This document shows positions 42,967 to 52,065 of a stretch of DNA of 64,000 nt, piece after piece (the first letter of the stretch is position 1; each line of letters begins with the position of its first letter). The notes under the pieces were generated by a model. The model was not told where the DNA came from and made no database searches. It was given only the letters and a program-made list of their open reading frames with translations. The translations under genes and the position numbers were made by a program. The stretch lies in the NCBI GenBank assembly GCA_937876195.1, contig CALEIK010000004.1, positions 16,863 through 80,862 on the forward strand. Reading direction: 5' to 3'. Source of the stretch: an uncultured Flavobacteriales bacterium (GTDB lineage Bacteria > Bacteroidota > Bacteroidia > Flavobacteriales_D > Crocinitomicaceae).

Positions 42967-44814
42967 ATGGAAAAAAGCATTTACAGAAAATTTAGTTGCC
43001 TTTTAGGAATGGTTACGATGGGTTTTCTAGCAACTGGTCAAAACACCTATTTGAAAACAATTGGAACTGATGTCAGTGATTATGGCACCTCGTGTATTGC
43101 GATGCCCGATTTAGGTGCTGTCACAACGACTGGAGGAGGAAATTCAACTGGAACGGGGGTGTTGTTCGGACTTGTAAAAACCGATTACAATGGTTCGATT
43201 GAATGGCAAAAACTCTTTGAGAATGGATCCTTTGCACTGGCAAAGAATGTGGTACGAACTCCAGATGGTGGACTTTGCGTTTTCGGAGAAGTAAACCAAA
43301 TTATAGCTTCAAAGAAGGCACTTTTTATTTTAAAGACTGATTCATTGGGCAATGAACTGTGGAGTTCTCGTGTTGTGGCTTCCACTAATGACCGCCCCGC
43401 AAATCTCATTGTATGTAAATCTGGAGGATATCTTTCCTGCTCAATTAGTGATTACAATTCCAGCTTCTCTCCAGCTGCACAGCTCGTGCGCTACGATGAG
43501 AATGGAGTAATCCTATGGTCGAAAAAGTACAGAGCACTACAAGGAGTTTCCCCAAAATCTGTGGTAGAGTTACCCAACGGAGATTTTGCATTTGTTTCGT
43601 CTGTGACCGCCAGTTTTACAGGACCATTCCAACACACTTTACTAACCCGTATTGATGCGCAGGGCAACCTAATTTGGTCGACACTATTTTATGGAGATTA
43701 CGAGGATGAACCGCACGGCTTGGTTTCTACGCTAGGAGGAGAGTTGTACGTATCAGGAGCTAGCTACCGAATGGGAAATGAATGGGACGGGTATTTTTTA
43801 AAGGTAAATTCTTCGGGAAACCTGATTGGAAACATTTTTTATGATGCACATTCAAGTAGCGGCGAGCACTTTCGAAGTATCGAATTAACATCAGATGGAG
43901 AGGTGTTACTATTGGGAGATGAGGGAGGTTTTGATGAACGAAATATTTCCCTTCTAAAAGTGACTACCTCTGGAGATATCTTGTGGTCGCGTCGCTATCC
44001 ACTTTCATCCAATTTTACAAATTATGGCTTCGACCTTCATATCGCACATGACCAAGGTTTCGTATTTACCGGAGATGTGCGACCTCCTGGCTATACTCGA
44101 GATGCGGCACTAATTAAAACTGATCAGGAAGGAATAATTTCCTGCTATGTTCAGGATCTCAGTTACACACAGGACAATACACCATTTAGCGAAATGGAAA
44201 TCCAGATGACTCAGCAGGATAATTCACAGATAACACAGGAAGCAATTGTTTTTACGCATCCATCAGAGCAGATTACGGAGAAATTAGTGTGTGAGGAACA
44301 ACTTCCAATAGTGATGATGAATTCTGCGCATACTACAAATTGCCCTTATGTTTGTGTAGATTTTACCGATTCCTCACTCAATAATCCAACCAGTTGGTTA
44401 TGGGAATTTGAAAATGGAGACCCTTCCTTTTCAACAGAACAGCATCCACGGATTTGTTACAGTGAACCAGGAGTTTACAGCGTAAAACTCACTGCGAGCA
44501 ATGCCTTTGGTTCAGTAACAAAGTTGCAAAGTATAAACCTCGGTGATTTTGATTGCCCGATTCCTGAGATTCCTAATGTATTCACTCCTAATGGCGATGG
44601 GGTAAACGATCTGTTTGAGTTCCCTGCAATCTCTGCAGAGACAGTTCTCTACATTTACAACCGCTGGGGTAACGTTGTTTTTAAGGGAGAAGGATTGAAA
44701 ATTAGCTGGGACGGAAAGACCCAACAAGGATTGGCGGCAAAAGAAGGGGTTTATTTTTATAAACTGGAAAGTAAAGGAGAAGTGAAGCATGGATTTTTAC
44801 AATTGAGCCGATAG
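42967..44814 (+). CDS. Exported PKD-domain protein with gliding-motility-type (CHU_C) C-terminal domain
   Basis: A 615-residue secreted protein. After a signal peptide (about 1-24) comes a region of delayed beta repeats (about 30-410) that resemble propeller units (GFVFTGDVRPPG, DGGLCVFGEVN), then a PKD domain (about 455-520: SLNNPTSWLWEFENG and YSEPGVYSVKLTASNAFG), and a C-terminal domain (IPNVFTPNGDGVND, YIYNRWGNVVFKG, AAKEGVYFYKLE) of the T9SS type B sorting class. Release or anchoring at the surface via T9SS is expected. No catalytic motif is seen. Confidence 0.85.
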   Translation: MEKSIYRKFSCLLGMVTMGFLATGQNTYLKTIGTDVSDYGTSCIAMPDLGAVTTTGGGNSTGTGVLFGLVKTDYNGSIEWQKLFENGSFALAKNVVRTPDGGLCVFGEVNQIIASKKALFILKTDSLGNELWSSRVVASTNDRPANLIVCKSGGYLSCSISDYNSSFSPAAQLVRYDENGVILWSKKYRALQGVSPKSVVELPNGDFAFVSSVTASFTGPFQHTLLTRIDAQGNLIWSTLFYGDYEDEPHGLVSTLGGELYVSGASYRMGNEWDGYFLKVNSSGNLIGNIFYDAHSSSGEHFRSIELTSDGEVLLLGDEGGFDERNISLLKVTTSGDILWSRRYPLSSNFTNYGFDLHIAHDQGFVFTGDVRPPGYTRDAALIKTDQEGIISCYVQDLSYTQDNTPFSEMEIQMTQQDNSQITQEAIVFTHPSEQITEKLVCEEQLPIVMMNSAHTTNCPYVCVDFTDSSLNNPTSWLWEFENGDPSFSTEQHPRICYSEPGVYSVKLTASNAFGSVTKLQSINLGDFDCPIPEIPNVFTPNGDGVNDLFEFPAISAETVLYIYNRWGNVVFKGEGLKISWDGKTQQGLAAKEGVYFYKLESKGEVKHGFLQLSR

Positions 44815-44883
44815 CTCCGATTGAATTTCAATAAGAAATTTGATCCATTGCCTTTCATGAAAACGTGAAGATTAATAAACTAA

Positions 44884-44922
44884 AAAAACCGTCCCTGCTA
44901 TAATACAGGAGACGGTTTCTTT
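44884..44922. terminator. Intrinsic terminator between convergent genes
   Basis: Stem aaaccgtccctg / caggagacggttt with one bulged base, flanked by A and T runs. It lies between the PKD protein (plus) and the OmpA-family gene (minus). Confidence 0.8.
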
Positions 44923-44963
44923 AAGATTAATCTAGGCAGATTATCTTGTATTCTTTTTATTAT

Positions 44964-46877
44964 TTAGTTGTAATTAATGATATCAATAATTACGGTTCTA
45001 TTGTAAAAACGTTCTTCAGGCGACTTGTTGCCAAAAGGTGCAATATCCGTGTCAGATCCGAAACCATACACTTCATACTTCACTCCCTTTTTACCTGCTT
45101 TTGAGGTTGCTGCCTTTAAGATTTCATGTGTATCCTTTGCACGTTTGTGCGACAAGTTATGGTTGTATTCGTCATCACCGATAATATCTGAGTGACCGTG
45201 AATAATTACCTTACCATTCGCAGGGATCAAAGGAGCTACAACTTCTTTAAGGTATTTCTCGTAAGCCGCTACAGTTTTTGACTTGTCAAAATCAAACAAA
45301 ATACTGAATCGCGTTGCTTCCTCTATTGGATTTTCATTGCGCGCTAAGTGTACGTTACTCTCTTTACGAACTGTTTCTCCACTTTTTGTTTGACCTGTCA
45401 TAACAACTGTGTACGTTCCTTTTTGACGTTCTCCCAGTACAGTGTTCGCAGAAACGCTCATTTGTTCCCTTTTAGTTGGACCATAATTCTGAACGACTCC
45501 GTTTTCATCAGTAATATCAACAGACCAAGATTTAAGTGTTTCATCTTCTCCTGCTTTTGCGCTGAAAATCAATCTGCTATCAATTGGTTCTGCCTCAATT
45601 GTAGTAATTTGTAGCGGCGACATTAGTAGAGGTGAAGTACTTACAATGTCCACACGGTTATCTCCTTCATTAAGTAATTTAATACTCTCACTCTCACCAT
45701 TTCCAGATTGCTCAGATGGGTTAATCGGAAGATTTCGACCTTCTGTTGTAATTCTTGAAGGATTAATTTCATACACGTCAACCAAGTATGTTTTTACCGA
45801 TTCAGCGTATTCTTTTCCAATCTCTGGACCATTTCCTCCAGAAGCTCCAATGAACTTCACTGTCGTTGTAGGATTAGCTCTCATTCTATCTCCTAAAATG
45901 TTGAGAATGTTATAATAGATCGACAATTGACGTTCTGATCTTCCATGCGTGTCTTCTGGCTCTGCTTCTTGAAACTGTCCCTCATCAAATGAATCAGCTG
46001 ATCCTTTTTTTAGAAGAACGTAACGGTTTGGTATATCCGTTGAACCTTCATTAAAGAAAACGAAGTTACGCAATGGAAAAGATTCTTTTACTGTTCTTTT
46101 TACAGGAACAACAGCAGGCACTTGAGCAGAAAACAGGATTGCTGAATTTGCAGTTGCATCATCATTGATATCTGTTGGGTACATTACCACACCTTTACCA
46201 ATTTTAAAGGCAACTCCGGCACGTAGTGTTTGTACTGACCAACTTTCTATTGATCTTGGATTACGACCCAAATAGGGGTGGTAGGAGATAAAAGGAGATA
46301 AAGTCATTTGTATCGCTTTATCTGCAGATGAAATTGGAATATCATAACCAGCACCTACCTGCATAGAAAGTAAATGTTCACGGGTATCGCTAAAGTCACC
46401 AGATTTATCTTCCTGCAATTCTTGCGTGTATTCAAATGAATGTTGAATGGCATAATTGTACACGGCACCAGCGAAGAAGTATAAGCTTGATGAGAACGGT
46501 GCGAAACGTAGACTTGGCTCAACAGTAATATAATTTAGTTTTGCTACAAGTGTAGCAGGACAATCGCAAGGAGCATCAACTCCTTTGAATGATCCACCAG
46601 CTCCGTTATACCCAACGTTCAGCATGAATCCCCATTTGGATATTGGACGGTATTCGAATAAAAGTGATCCATAAGGACGAACACTTACTCCATTATGAAA
46701 TGCAGTAGGCACCATTAAATCTGAGTTCAATGTTTGTGTCGTTCCCGAATAGAAATTGATGTTAGCCGCAGCTGAGGCACCAAACCAAAATTTTGGTTGT
46801 GGCCTTATTGGCTCTTGCGCTTGTACCATTGTTGAAACACCAATCAACAGTACTAGTTGGAAATAGATATTTTTCAT
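44964..46877 (-). CDS. OmpA-family outer-membrane protein
   Basis: A 637-residue envelope protein. Signal peptide (about 1-20), an N-terminal barrel-like half with repeated strands (WGFMLNVGYNGAGGSF and YFFAGAVYNYAIQHS), a middle part with an OmpA-like stretch (EYAESVKTYLVDVYEI and ESIKLLNEGDNRVDI), and a C-terminal OmpA domain that binds peptidoglycan (FDFDKSKTVAAYEKYL, GHSDIIGDDEYNHNLSHKRA and NRTVIIDI). Two OmpA-like segments in one chain are unusual; the first has lost its DxxN-type core and may be degenerate. Likely function: tether and surface organisation. Confidence 0.8.
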   Translation of the reverse strand: MKNIYFQLVLLIGVSTMVQAQEPIRPQPKFWFGASAAANINFYSGTTQTLNSDLMVPTAFHNGVSVRPYGSLLFEYRPISKWGFMLNVGYNGAGGSFKGVDAPCDCPATLVAKLNYITVEPSLRFAPFSSSLYFFAGAVYNYAIQHSFEYTQELQEDKSGDFSDTREHLLSMQVGAGYDIPISSADKAIQMTLSPFISYHPYLGRNPRSIESWSVQTLRAGVAFKIGKGVVMYPTDINDDATANSAILFSAQVPAVVPVKRTVKESFPLRNFVFFNEGSTDIPNRYVLLKKGSADSFDEGQFQEAEPEDTHGRSERQLSIYYNILNILGDRMRANPTTTVKFIGASGGNGPEIGKEYAESVKTYLVDVYEINPSRITTEGRNLPINPSEQSGNGESESIKLLNEGDNRVDIVSTSPLLMSPLQITTIEAEPIDSRLIFSAKAGEDETLKSWSVDITDENGVVQNYGPTKREQMSVSANTVLGERQKGTYTVVMTGQTKSGETVRKESNVHLARNENPIEEATRFSILFDFDKSKTVAAYEKYLKEVVAPLIPANGKVIIHGHSDIIGDDEYNHNLSHKRAKDTHEILKAATSKAGKKGVKYEVYGFGSDTDIAPFGNKSPEERFYNRTVIIDIINYN

Positions 46878-46941
46878 TTGTATGATTTTATAGGAATATT
46901 TAAATTATTTGTATGTCTTTGTTTTTGAGTCAGAATCACAA

Positions 46942-48060
46942 TTATGGTAAAGTAACCGCATTGTCATCTAAAGTAACCGCACCAATTCTGGTCAAAGCTC
47001 TACCTGTTAATGCGGCACCTGTACTAAGTGATATAGATTGATCAGCCAAGATATTTCCTTGGAAAGAAGAATTTGTACCTAAAGTAGCCGAAGAACCTAC
47101 GCTCCAGTAAATATTCGCAGGATTTGCGTTACCAATTAAGATCACTGTTGTACCAGAATTTGTAGTAAATGATGATCCCATTTGGAAGATAAATACTGCA
47201 TTTCCATCTCCTTGAGCATCAAGTGTAACTGCACCTGCTGATAACATCACAGAGCTTGAATTTTTGTACAATCCGGGTGTAAGTGTTAGACCGCTTAAAT
47301 CTCCAGGTAGGCTACCTGCTCCTAATGATCTCCCTTGGGCATCATTGTATGCAGTTGTTAAATCCAATTTTGCTTGGTCAGCAACAGGATCAGCGGCATG
47401 TGTATTACCTGCAACGATTCCTGGAGGGAAACCACTTATTGTACCAGATGGACTAGTACCCATGTCACCTGTGATTATTGTAGGACCTGTATTTGTGATA
47501 CCCGATCCTGAAATAACGGCAAAGTTTCCAGACGTACCAAGATCAACATCTGTTTGTGGATCTACACCTGGACCTGGACTGGACGATGTTCCAGTTGTAA
47601 ACGTCCAAACATAATCAGCACGCAAAGCACTTCCTAACGGGTTTCTTGCTTCCATTGTTATTGTTGCGGTGTATTCTGTATTGATCAAAAGAAATACTGC
47701 TGGAATAAAACTCGCAGTGGAATCAGCGTCAGAATAGGAAACTACTCCAGAAATTTGATTCACGCCATCATTCACAATGAACGTTGTTCCGTTCAATGTT
47801 GAAGCATCCATTTTCTCATTGAATTTTGCTGTGATAATTTTACTTGTTGAAACATTTGTTTCTTCGTTATAGGGACTTGTAGAAACTACTTCTGGACAAA
47901 TACCTACTACTTCATCTTTAAAATCGTCTTTTCTACATTGCCAAACTACGGCAGGAACCAATAAAAGAAGAAGGATGGATTTCTTTAGAAAGCGAAAAGA
48001 ACTCTTCACTTTGCTCGTAGGCGAAATCTGCCCAGCTGAGGTTGTTTTTTGGTTTTTCAT
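46942..48060 (-). CDS. Ice-binding protein (DUF3494) with an N-terminal Ig-like domain
   Basis: A 372-residue exported protein. Residues about 25-50 are hydrophobic and end WQCRKDD (signal or weak lipoprotein signal), then an SbsA-type Ig domain (about 60-165: VSTSPYNEETNVSTSKIITAKF, MDASTLNGTTFIVNDG), and from about 175 a DUF3494 domain (LGTSGNFAVISGSGITNTG, ITGDMGTSP, VFIFQMGSSFTTNSGT, NIYWSVGSSATLGTNS, ILADQSISLSTGAALTGRAL). DUF3494 beta-solenoids bind ice and inhibit recrystallisation. Full-length domain with an intact end (GAVTLDDNAVTLP). It suggests a cold or freeze-thaw niche. Confidence 0.9.
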   Translation of the reverse strand: MKNQKTTSAGQISPTSKVKSSFRFLKKSILLLLLVPAVVWQCRKDDFKDEVVGICPEVVSTSPYNEETNVSTSKIITAKFNEKMDASTLNGTTFIVNDGVNQISGVVSYSDADSTASFIPAVFLLINTEYTATITMEARNPLGSALRADYVWTFTTGTSSSPGPGVDPQTDVDLGTSGNFAVISGSGITNTGPTIITGDMGTSPSGTISGFPPGIVAGNTHAADPVADQAKLDLTTAYNDAQGRSLGAGSLPGDLSGLTLTPGLYKNSSSVMLSAGAVTLDAQGDGNAVFIFQMGSSFTTNSGTTVILIGNANPANIYWSVGSSATLGTNSSFQGNILADQSISLSTGAALTGRALTRIGAVTLDDNAVTLP

Positions 48061-48189
48061 CTGTTAAATTTTTTAGTTATAAAAATTATTTTAGGGCACA
48101 AAAGTCCATACATTATGACTTTAGAGTGTTGTACTTTTCGGGAAATTTATTGCATAATTCACAGGTGTGAATATTCGTTGAAAAACAAA

Positions 48190-48216
48190 ACCCCTAAGAC
48201 ATTACATCTTAGGGGT
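48190..48216. terminator. Hairpin, probable terminator
   Basis: acccctaaga and tcttaggggt form a perfect ten-pair stem with a seven-base loop, followed by an A/T tract on both sides. It lies 132 bases beyond the stop of the gene at 48348-48752 and upstream of the ice-binding gene. The rest of 48061-48347 shows nothing else. Confidence 0.55.
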
Positions 48217-48347
48217 ATATTTTCCTTTAGTGTGAATTTTTGCTTAACCTCCGTTATGGGTGACAATCCAGATGGATAAACGAAGAAAAGCATCTTCTAT
48301 AATTCAAGGGTGCCTTTACGGAATTTTATTACTGAAACGAGTATTGC

Positions 48348-48752
48348 TTATTGAAGCGTGTCTTTTTTTGAATTATAGATGAAATCTGCATCAGCAAGAA
48401 GCATTTCATCTAAACTCACACCGTTTTCTTTTGCCTTTTTCTTAACTAAACTCAACCAAGCTGGATCTCCAATAATAATATTCTGAATAATGACAATTTC
48501 AGAATCGATAGCCACCATGTAAAGGGCATCTATTTCTATCATTTCCTCAACACTTATATCTCTTTCTATTGCTTTCTGTTTAACCGTAGAATACCAGGCC
48601 GAGTCAGCAACAATTAGCTCCTTAAAGTCTTCCTTTGACCTCATTTCTCTCAATGGGATTTGTTCTTCGTTAAATGCCGTTTCATCAGTTGAATTTCCCG
48701 ATTGACACGAACACACAATAAGTAATGCAAGTAGTATAAATAGCTGTTTCAT
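48348..48752 (-). CDS. Predicted lipoprotein with two internal repeats
   Basis: A 134-residue lipoprotein (MKQLFILLALLIVCSC signal, Cys followed by QSGN). The mature part is an internal duplication: DSAWYSTVKQKAIERDIS then VEEMIEIDALYM, and DPAWLSLVKKKAKENGVS then LDEMLLADADFIY. Both units begin with a DxAW turn and carry a helix-loop-helix. No family is recognised. It appears to be single-gene. Confidence 0.65.
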   Translation of the reverse strand: MKQLFILLALLIVCSCQSGNSTDETAFNEEQIPLREMRSKEDFKELIVADSAWYSTVKQKAIERDISVEEMIEIDALYMVAIDSEIVIIQNIIIGDPAWLSLVKKKAKENGVSLDEMLLADADFIYNSKKDTLQ

Positions 48753-49018
48753 AATTACATATTTGTGCGAAAATAAGAATTAATATGTTCAAAAAAACGA
48801 AGTTTGAAAAATTCTTATAAGCACTTAATTTATTTTCAGTGCGCCAATAAAAATAGAACAAAGCCGAAGTGAAGCGACGGCTAACTTTGAACTAACACAA
48901 GCTAGTAGTTAGGAAAACGAGAATATCCATAGAGTGAAATTATAACCATTTATCCCGATAACGTTACCTTACCTTTTTAACGCCGAACAGACTTTAGTCC
49001 CCATTCTATTGAAACGGA

Positions 49019-50050
49019 TTAACCCTTAAACTTCAACGCTTCAGAGCGACCTTTCTTAAAGATTTTATTGCTCACTGCCTTTCCACGGCGTAACTCCTTC
49101 TGCACATCTTCAGGGAGTGCTATGATGTCTTTACATTCGGTTGAACAGCATTTGTTCATCTGTTCGCTGCAATTGGAACACTGGATGAACAGCAAGTGAC
49201 ATCCTTCATTCGCACAATTGGTATGGGTGTCGCAGGTGTCTCCGCATTGGTGACAAACCGCAATGACGTCTTCGGATATTTTTTCAGCGCGGCGTTCATC
49301 AAAGACAAAATTCTTTCCTTTAAACTTGTTTTCAAGGTTTTCTGCCTTTACTTGTCGTGTGTATTCAATGATTCCACCTTCTAACTGGTAGACTTTCTTA
49401 AAACCACGGTGCTTAAAGTAGGCGCTTGCTTTTTCACAGCGAATTCCCCCTGTGCAATACATCACTAAGTTTTTATCCTCTTTGTATTCCTTTAAATCAT
49501 CTTCAATGATGGGCAATGAATCCCGAAACGTGTCGACATCTGGAGTGATGGCACCTTCAAAGTGTCCGATTTCACTCTCGTAATGGTTGCGCATGTCGAC
49601 AAGCACTGTATTTTCATCTGCGATGATGTCGTTGAAATCTTTCGCTTTTAAGTGCACACCAATGTCAGTGACATCAAATGTTTCATCGTTTAAACCATCA
49701 GCCACAATCTTGTCGCGTACTTTGATTTTTAACTTCAAAAACGATTTATCGTATTGCTCGATGGCGATATTTAAACGAATTCCTTCAAGAAAGGAGATGC
49801 TGTCCAAATGTGCCTTGAATGCTTCAAATTTTGGAGCGGGAACAGAAAGCTGGGCGTTAATTCCTTCGTAGGAAACGTAAATTCGACCGAGTACGCCTAA
49901 TTCATTCCATTGGATAAAAAGATGATCTCTGAAAACGTGCGGATTACCAATCTTATGGTATTGATAGAAAGAGATAGTCAAACGGTTTTCTCCCGCCTGA
50001 TCGATCATGTCTGCTCTTTCTTTCGCACTTAATTTATTATACAGTTGCAT
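49019..50050 (-). CDS. trhO: tRNA uridine-34 hydroxylase, rhodanese family (TrhO/YceA)
   Basis: A 343-residue TrhO-like protein that makes 5-hydroxyuridine at tRNA position 34 with oxygen. The N-terminal acylphosphatase-like domain (about 1-120) precedes a rhodanese domain with the active-site loop MYCTGGIRCEKASAYF and QLEGGIIEYTRQ. The C-terminal part has a Cys-rich zinc-type region (CHQCGDTCDTHTNCANEGCH, CSNCSEQMNKCC), as in the longer YceA proteins. Family length about 320-350. A clear promoter (50081-50107) serves it. Bases 48753-49018 downstream show no feature. Confidence 0.9.
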   Translation of the reverse strand: MQLYNKLSAKERADMIDQAGENRLTISFYQYHKIGNPHVFRDHLFIQWNELGVLGRIYVSYEGINAQLSVPAPKFEAFKAHLDSISFLEGIRLNIAIEQYDKSFLKLKIKVRDKIVADGLNDETFDVTDIGVHLKAKDFNDIIADENTVLVDMRNHYESEIGHFEGAITPDVDTFRDSLPIIEDDLKEYKEDKNLVMYCTGGIRCEKASAYFKHRGFKKVYQLEGGIIEYTRQVKAENLENKFKGKNFVFDERRAEKISEDVIAVCHQCGDTCDTHTNCANEGCHLLFIQCSNCSEQMNKCCSTECKDIIALPEDVQKELRRGKAVSNKIFKKGRSEALKFKG

Positions 50051-50080
50051 GCTATATTTTAATTAAATTCGATAGTGGCG

Positions 50081-50107
50081 CAAAGGTAGTGAATTTCACA
50101 GAAACAA
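50081..50107 (-). promoter_or_regulatory. Promoter of trhO
   Basis: Minus strand TTG (50105-50107), 16 bases, TACCTTTG (50081-50088). It has the same -7 octamer and the same spacer length as the DEAD-box promoter at 11970-11996. The leader is about 25 bases. Confidence 0.7.
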
Positions 50108-50127
50108 CGGTTTAGAACGATTCTAAA

Positions 50128-51756
50128 TCACTTTTTTGTCACAGAGATGTAATAATTTTCATTGACAGAGATGTCTGTTTTCAAATCCAACGTTGTTTCA
50201 AATTCTTGCCATTCGGTAGTTGGATACAACCAGATTTCTTCGTTTTGAAGAGAAATAGTGAGTGGCATATCAAATCCTTCAATGCAATTTGCCCAGCGGT
50301 ACTGAACACCACCATTTTCTGTTTTTTGAAGTTCTAAATTGGGTATTTGTGTTGTTCTCAGATATTGATCAAATACCTTAGAAAAATCCTTGAGTGAAAC
50401 CTCATTTATGAACTTTTCCATTCGTTTCCCATCGATTGTTTGCTGATAGAATTCACTGTTCATAGCTTGCAACATACTTTTGAATTTGTCATCATCATCC
50501 ATGATCATGCGAATCATGTGAATCATGGCAGATCCTTTGTCGTAATGGTCATTACTTCCGCCATCACAATGGGTAGGTGTTCCTTCCATGGGTGCATCGT
50601 TTTGTATGTTATTCCATAAGCCACGTTGGTATTGATATGCTTTTTCTTTTCCAAATTGACATTCAGCAAAAATGGTTTCAGAATAGGTGGTAAATCCTTC
50701 ATGAATCCACATGTAAGCTATATCGTCAATGGAAATGTTGTTTCCGAACCACTCATGCCCCGATTCATGTACAATGATGAAATCGAATAACATTCCCACG
50801 CCGCTCATGCTTCTGTCCATGCCCAAATAGCCCATGAGATAGTTGTTTCCGTAGGCAACTGCACTTTGGTGCTCCATCCCCAAGTAAGGTGATTCAACGA
50901 GCTTAAAACCATCTGCATAAAAAGGGTAGGGGCCGAACCAATCTTCAAAACATTCAATCATTGGCTGCACGACTTCGAACTGCTTTTTCGCTTTTTCCAA
51001 ATTGTCGCGTAGCACATAATAATCCAAAGTCAGTGTGCCATTTTCACCTTGCATTGAATCTGCCCAATGGACATAATCGCCAATGTAGAAGGTAACGTCG
51101 TATAAATTAATGGGCGACGTAGTTTTCCAGTGCCATTCAGTTTTCTTTTTTGAAAGTGATGTTTTGCTCACCAAACGTCCATTTCCAACGGCTGTCAATT
51201 CACCCGATGTGGTGTAATAGGCATCAACTCCTTTATCGGGTTCATCGCTTGGATCATCCTTACAAGGCCACCAGACGCTCGCACCAATCCCCTGACAGGC
51301 AACTGCCATCCATGGATTTTTATCGGCATCCTCCTTAAATACAAGTCCACCGTCCCATGGGGGGTTAAAGGCAATGGTTGGCTTTCCAGAGTAGCGAATT
51401 TCTAATTCAAACGGTTCTCCAATTGCTAAACCGGAAAATTCGGCAATAACTAAATGAATCGTTCCGTTCCGTGTAAACTTCAATTTTTTTCCGTTGTAAC
51501 AAATGGATTCGATTTTCAAAGGTTCCTGTAGATCGATTTGAAGCGTATCACTTGGGTTTGTTACTACGTTGGCAACAATAGTCGTACTTCCTTCGAGTGA
51601 TTTACTCTCTGCGCTCAAATCCATTTTCAGCGTGTAATGCTGAACGTCCCACCAACTTCGGTAGTGATTCTGACCACAATACAGATTGTTGTCTTCTTGA
51701 CTCTTCGCAGCGAAAAAGAGAAAGCCAACGATTGCTACGAGAAAGATATACTTCAT
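50128..51756 (-). CDS. M1-family metallopeptidase (aminopeptidase-like), exported
   Basis: A 542-residue zinc peptidase. A signal peptide (about 1-19) is followed by a beta domain (20-215), and the catalytic domain has HESGHEWFGNN (HExxH) with the third ligand Glu in WIHEGFTTYSE, and the M1 exopeptidase motif variant GMEHQSAVAYGN (normally GAMEN). The GMEH variant is common in Bacteroidetes M1 proteins. It lacks the large C-terminal helical domain of classical aminopeptidase N (about 850 residues), so it is a short form. Substrate: peptides from the periplasm or outside. Confidence 0.9.
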   Translation of the reverse strand: MKYIFLVAIVGFLFFAAKSQEDNNLYCGQNHYRSWWDVQHYTLKMDLSAESKSLEGSTTIVANVVTNPSDTLQIDLQEPLKIESICYNGKKLKFTRNGTIHLVIAEFSGLAIGEPFELEIRYSGKPTIAFNPPWDGGLVFKEDADKNPWMAVACQGIGASVWWPCKDDPSDEPDKGVDAYYTTSGELTAVGNGRLVSKTSLSKKKTEWHWKTTSPINLYDVTFYIGDYVHWADSMQGENGTLTLDYYVLRDNLEKAKKQFEVVQPMIECFEDWFGPYPFYADGFKLVESPYLGMEHQSAVAYGNNYLMGYLGMDRSMSGVGMLFDFIIVHESGHEWFGNNISIDDIAYMWIHEGFTTYSETIFAECQFGKEKAYQYQRGLWNNIQNDAPMEGTPTHCDGGSNDHYDKGSAMIHMIRMIMDDDDKFKSMLQAMNSEFYQQTIDGKRMEKFINEVSLKDFSKVFDQYLRTTQIPNLELQKTENGGVQYRWANCIEGFDMPLTISLQNEEIWLYPTTEWQEFETTLDLKTDISVNENYYISVTKK

Positions 51757-51862
51757 ACTCCAGAAAAATTGTTTTACCGAAGATAATAAAAAGCAGGATT
51801 TAATCGAGCATCAATTTTTTTGTTGTGGAGAGCATATCGATTTAATCTGTGTCCTCCCGTAC

Positions 51863-51881
51863 GCTCTAAACCAACTGAGCT
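51863..51881 (-). repeat. D-arm fragment of a tRNA
   Basis: Nineteen bases (gctctaaaccaactgagct) identical to the D-arm of tRNA-Val (52114-52132) with no tRNA structure around them. The preceding bases differ from tRNA-Val, so it may come from another tRNA. Bases 51757-51862 show nothing else. Confidence 0.55.
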
Positions 51882-51904
51882 TATAGAATTAAATTAGTAT
51901 AAAC

Positions 51905-51936
51905 AAAAAAAGCACTTGCCAATGGCAAATGCTTTT
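51905..51936 (-). terminator. Terminator of the tRNA relic
   Basis: The minus strand reads aaaagcatttgcc, att, ggcaagtgctttt followed by T; one G-T pair. It follows the tRNA-Val relic just as a second terminator (52033-52061) follows the intact tRNA, evidence for an ancestral tandem duplication. Confidence 0.7.
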
Positions 51937-51941
51937 ATGAG

Positions 51942-52030
51942 TGGGGAATACTGGATTCCCTGTCTGCCGCCAGGCAGGGAACCATTGACCTTTTTGTTGG
52001 TATGCTCTGAACGGAACCAAACTAATGGGA
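51942..52030 (-). pseudogene. tRNA-Val relic with a 20-base palindrome in the T-loop
   Basis: The 3' end (51943-51958) is identical to that of the intact tRNA-Val. At 51959-51978 a 20-base palindrome (cctgtctg, ccgc, caggcagg) sits precisely between the TTC and GAA of the T-loop; after it the tRNA sequence resumes as gaaccattgacc, then degenerates, with tgctct still visible at 52003-52008. Acceptor and anticodon stems are lost, so it is not functional. Confidence 0.8.
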
Positions 52031-52032
52031 AT

Positions 52033-52061
52033 AAAAAAAGCCTCACCAACGTGAAGCTTTT
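52033..52061 (-). terminator. Terminator of tRNA-Val
   Basis: Minus strand agcttcac, gtt, gtgaggct (one G-T pair) followed by a run of T. It lies directly after the 3' end of tRNA-Val. Confidence 0.75.
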
Positions 52062-52065
52062 ACTG

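Noticed and set aside
47264..47614. Plus-strand 116-codon frame, Pro/Val-rich
   Set aside because: Antisense shadow of the ice-binding solenoid repeats; no signal or family seen.
48049..48279. Plus-strand 76-codon frame beside the ice-binding gene
   Set aside because: It runs through a terminator hairpin and has no recognisable product.
51942..52030. Second functional tRNA gene
   Set aside because: T-loop split, anticodon and acceptor stems lost.
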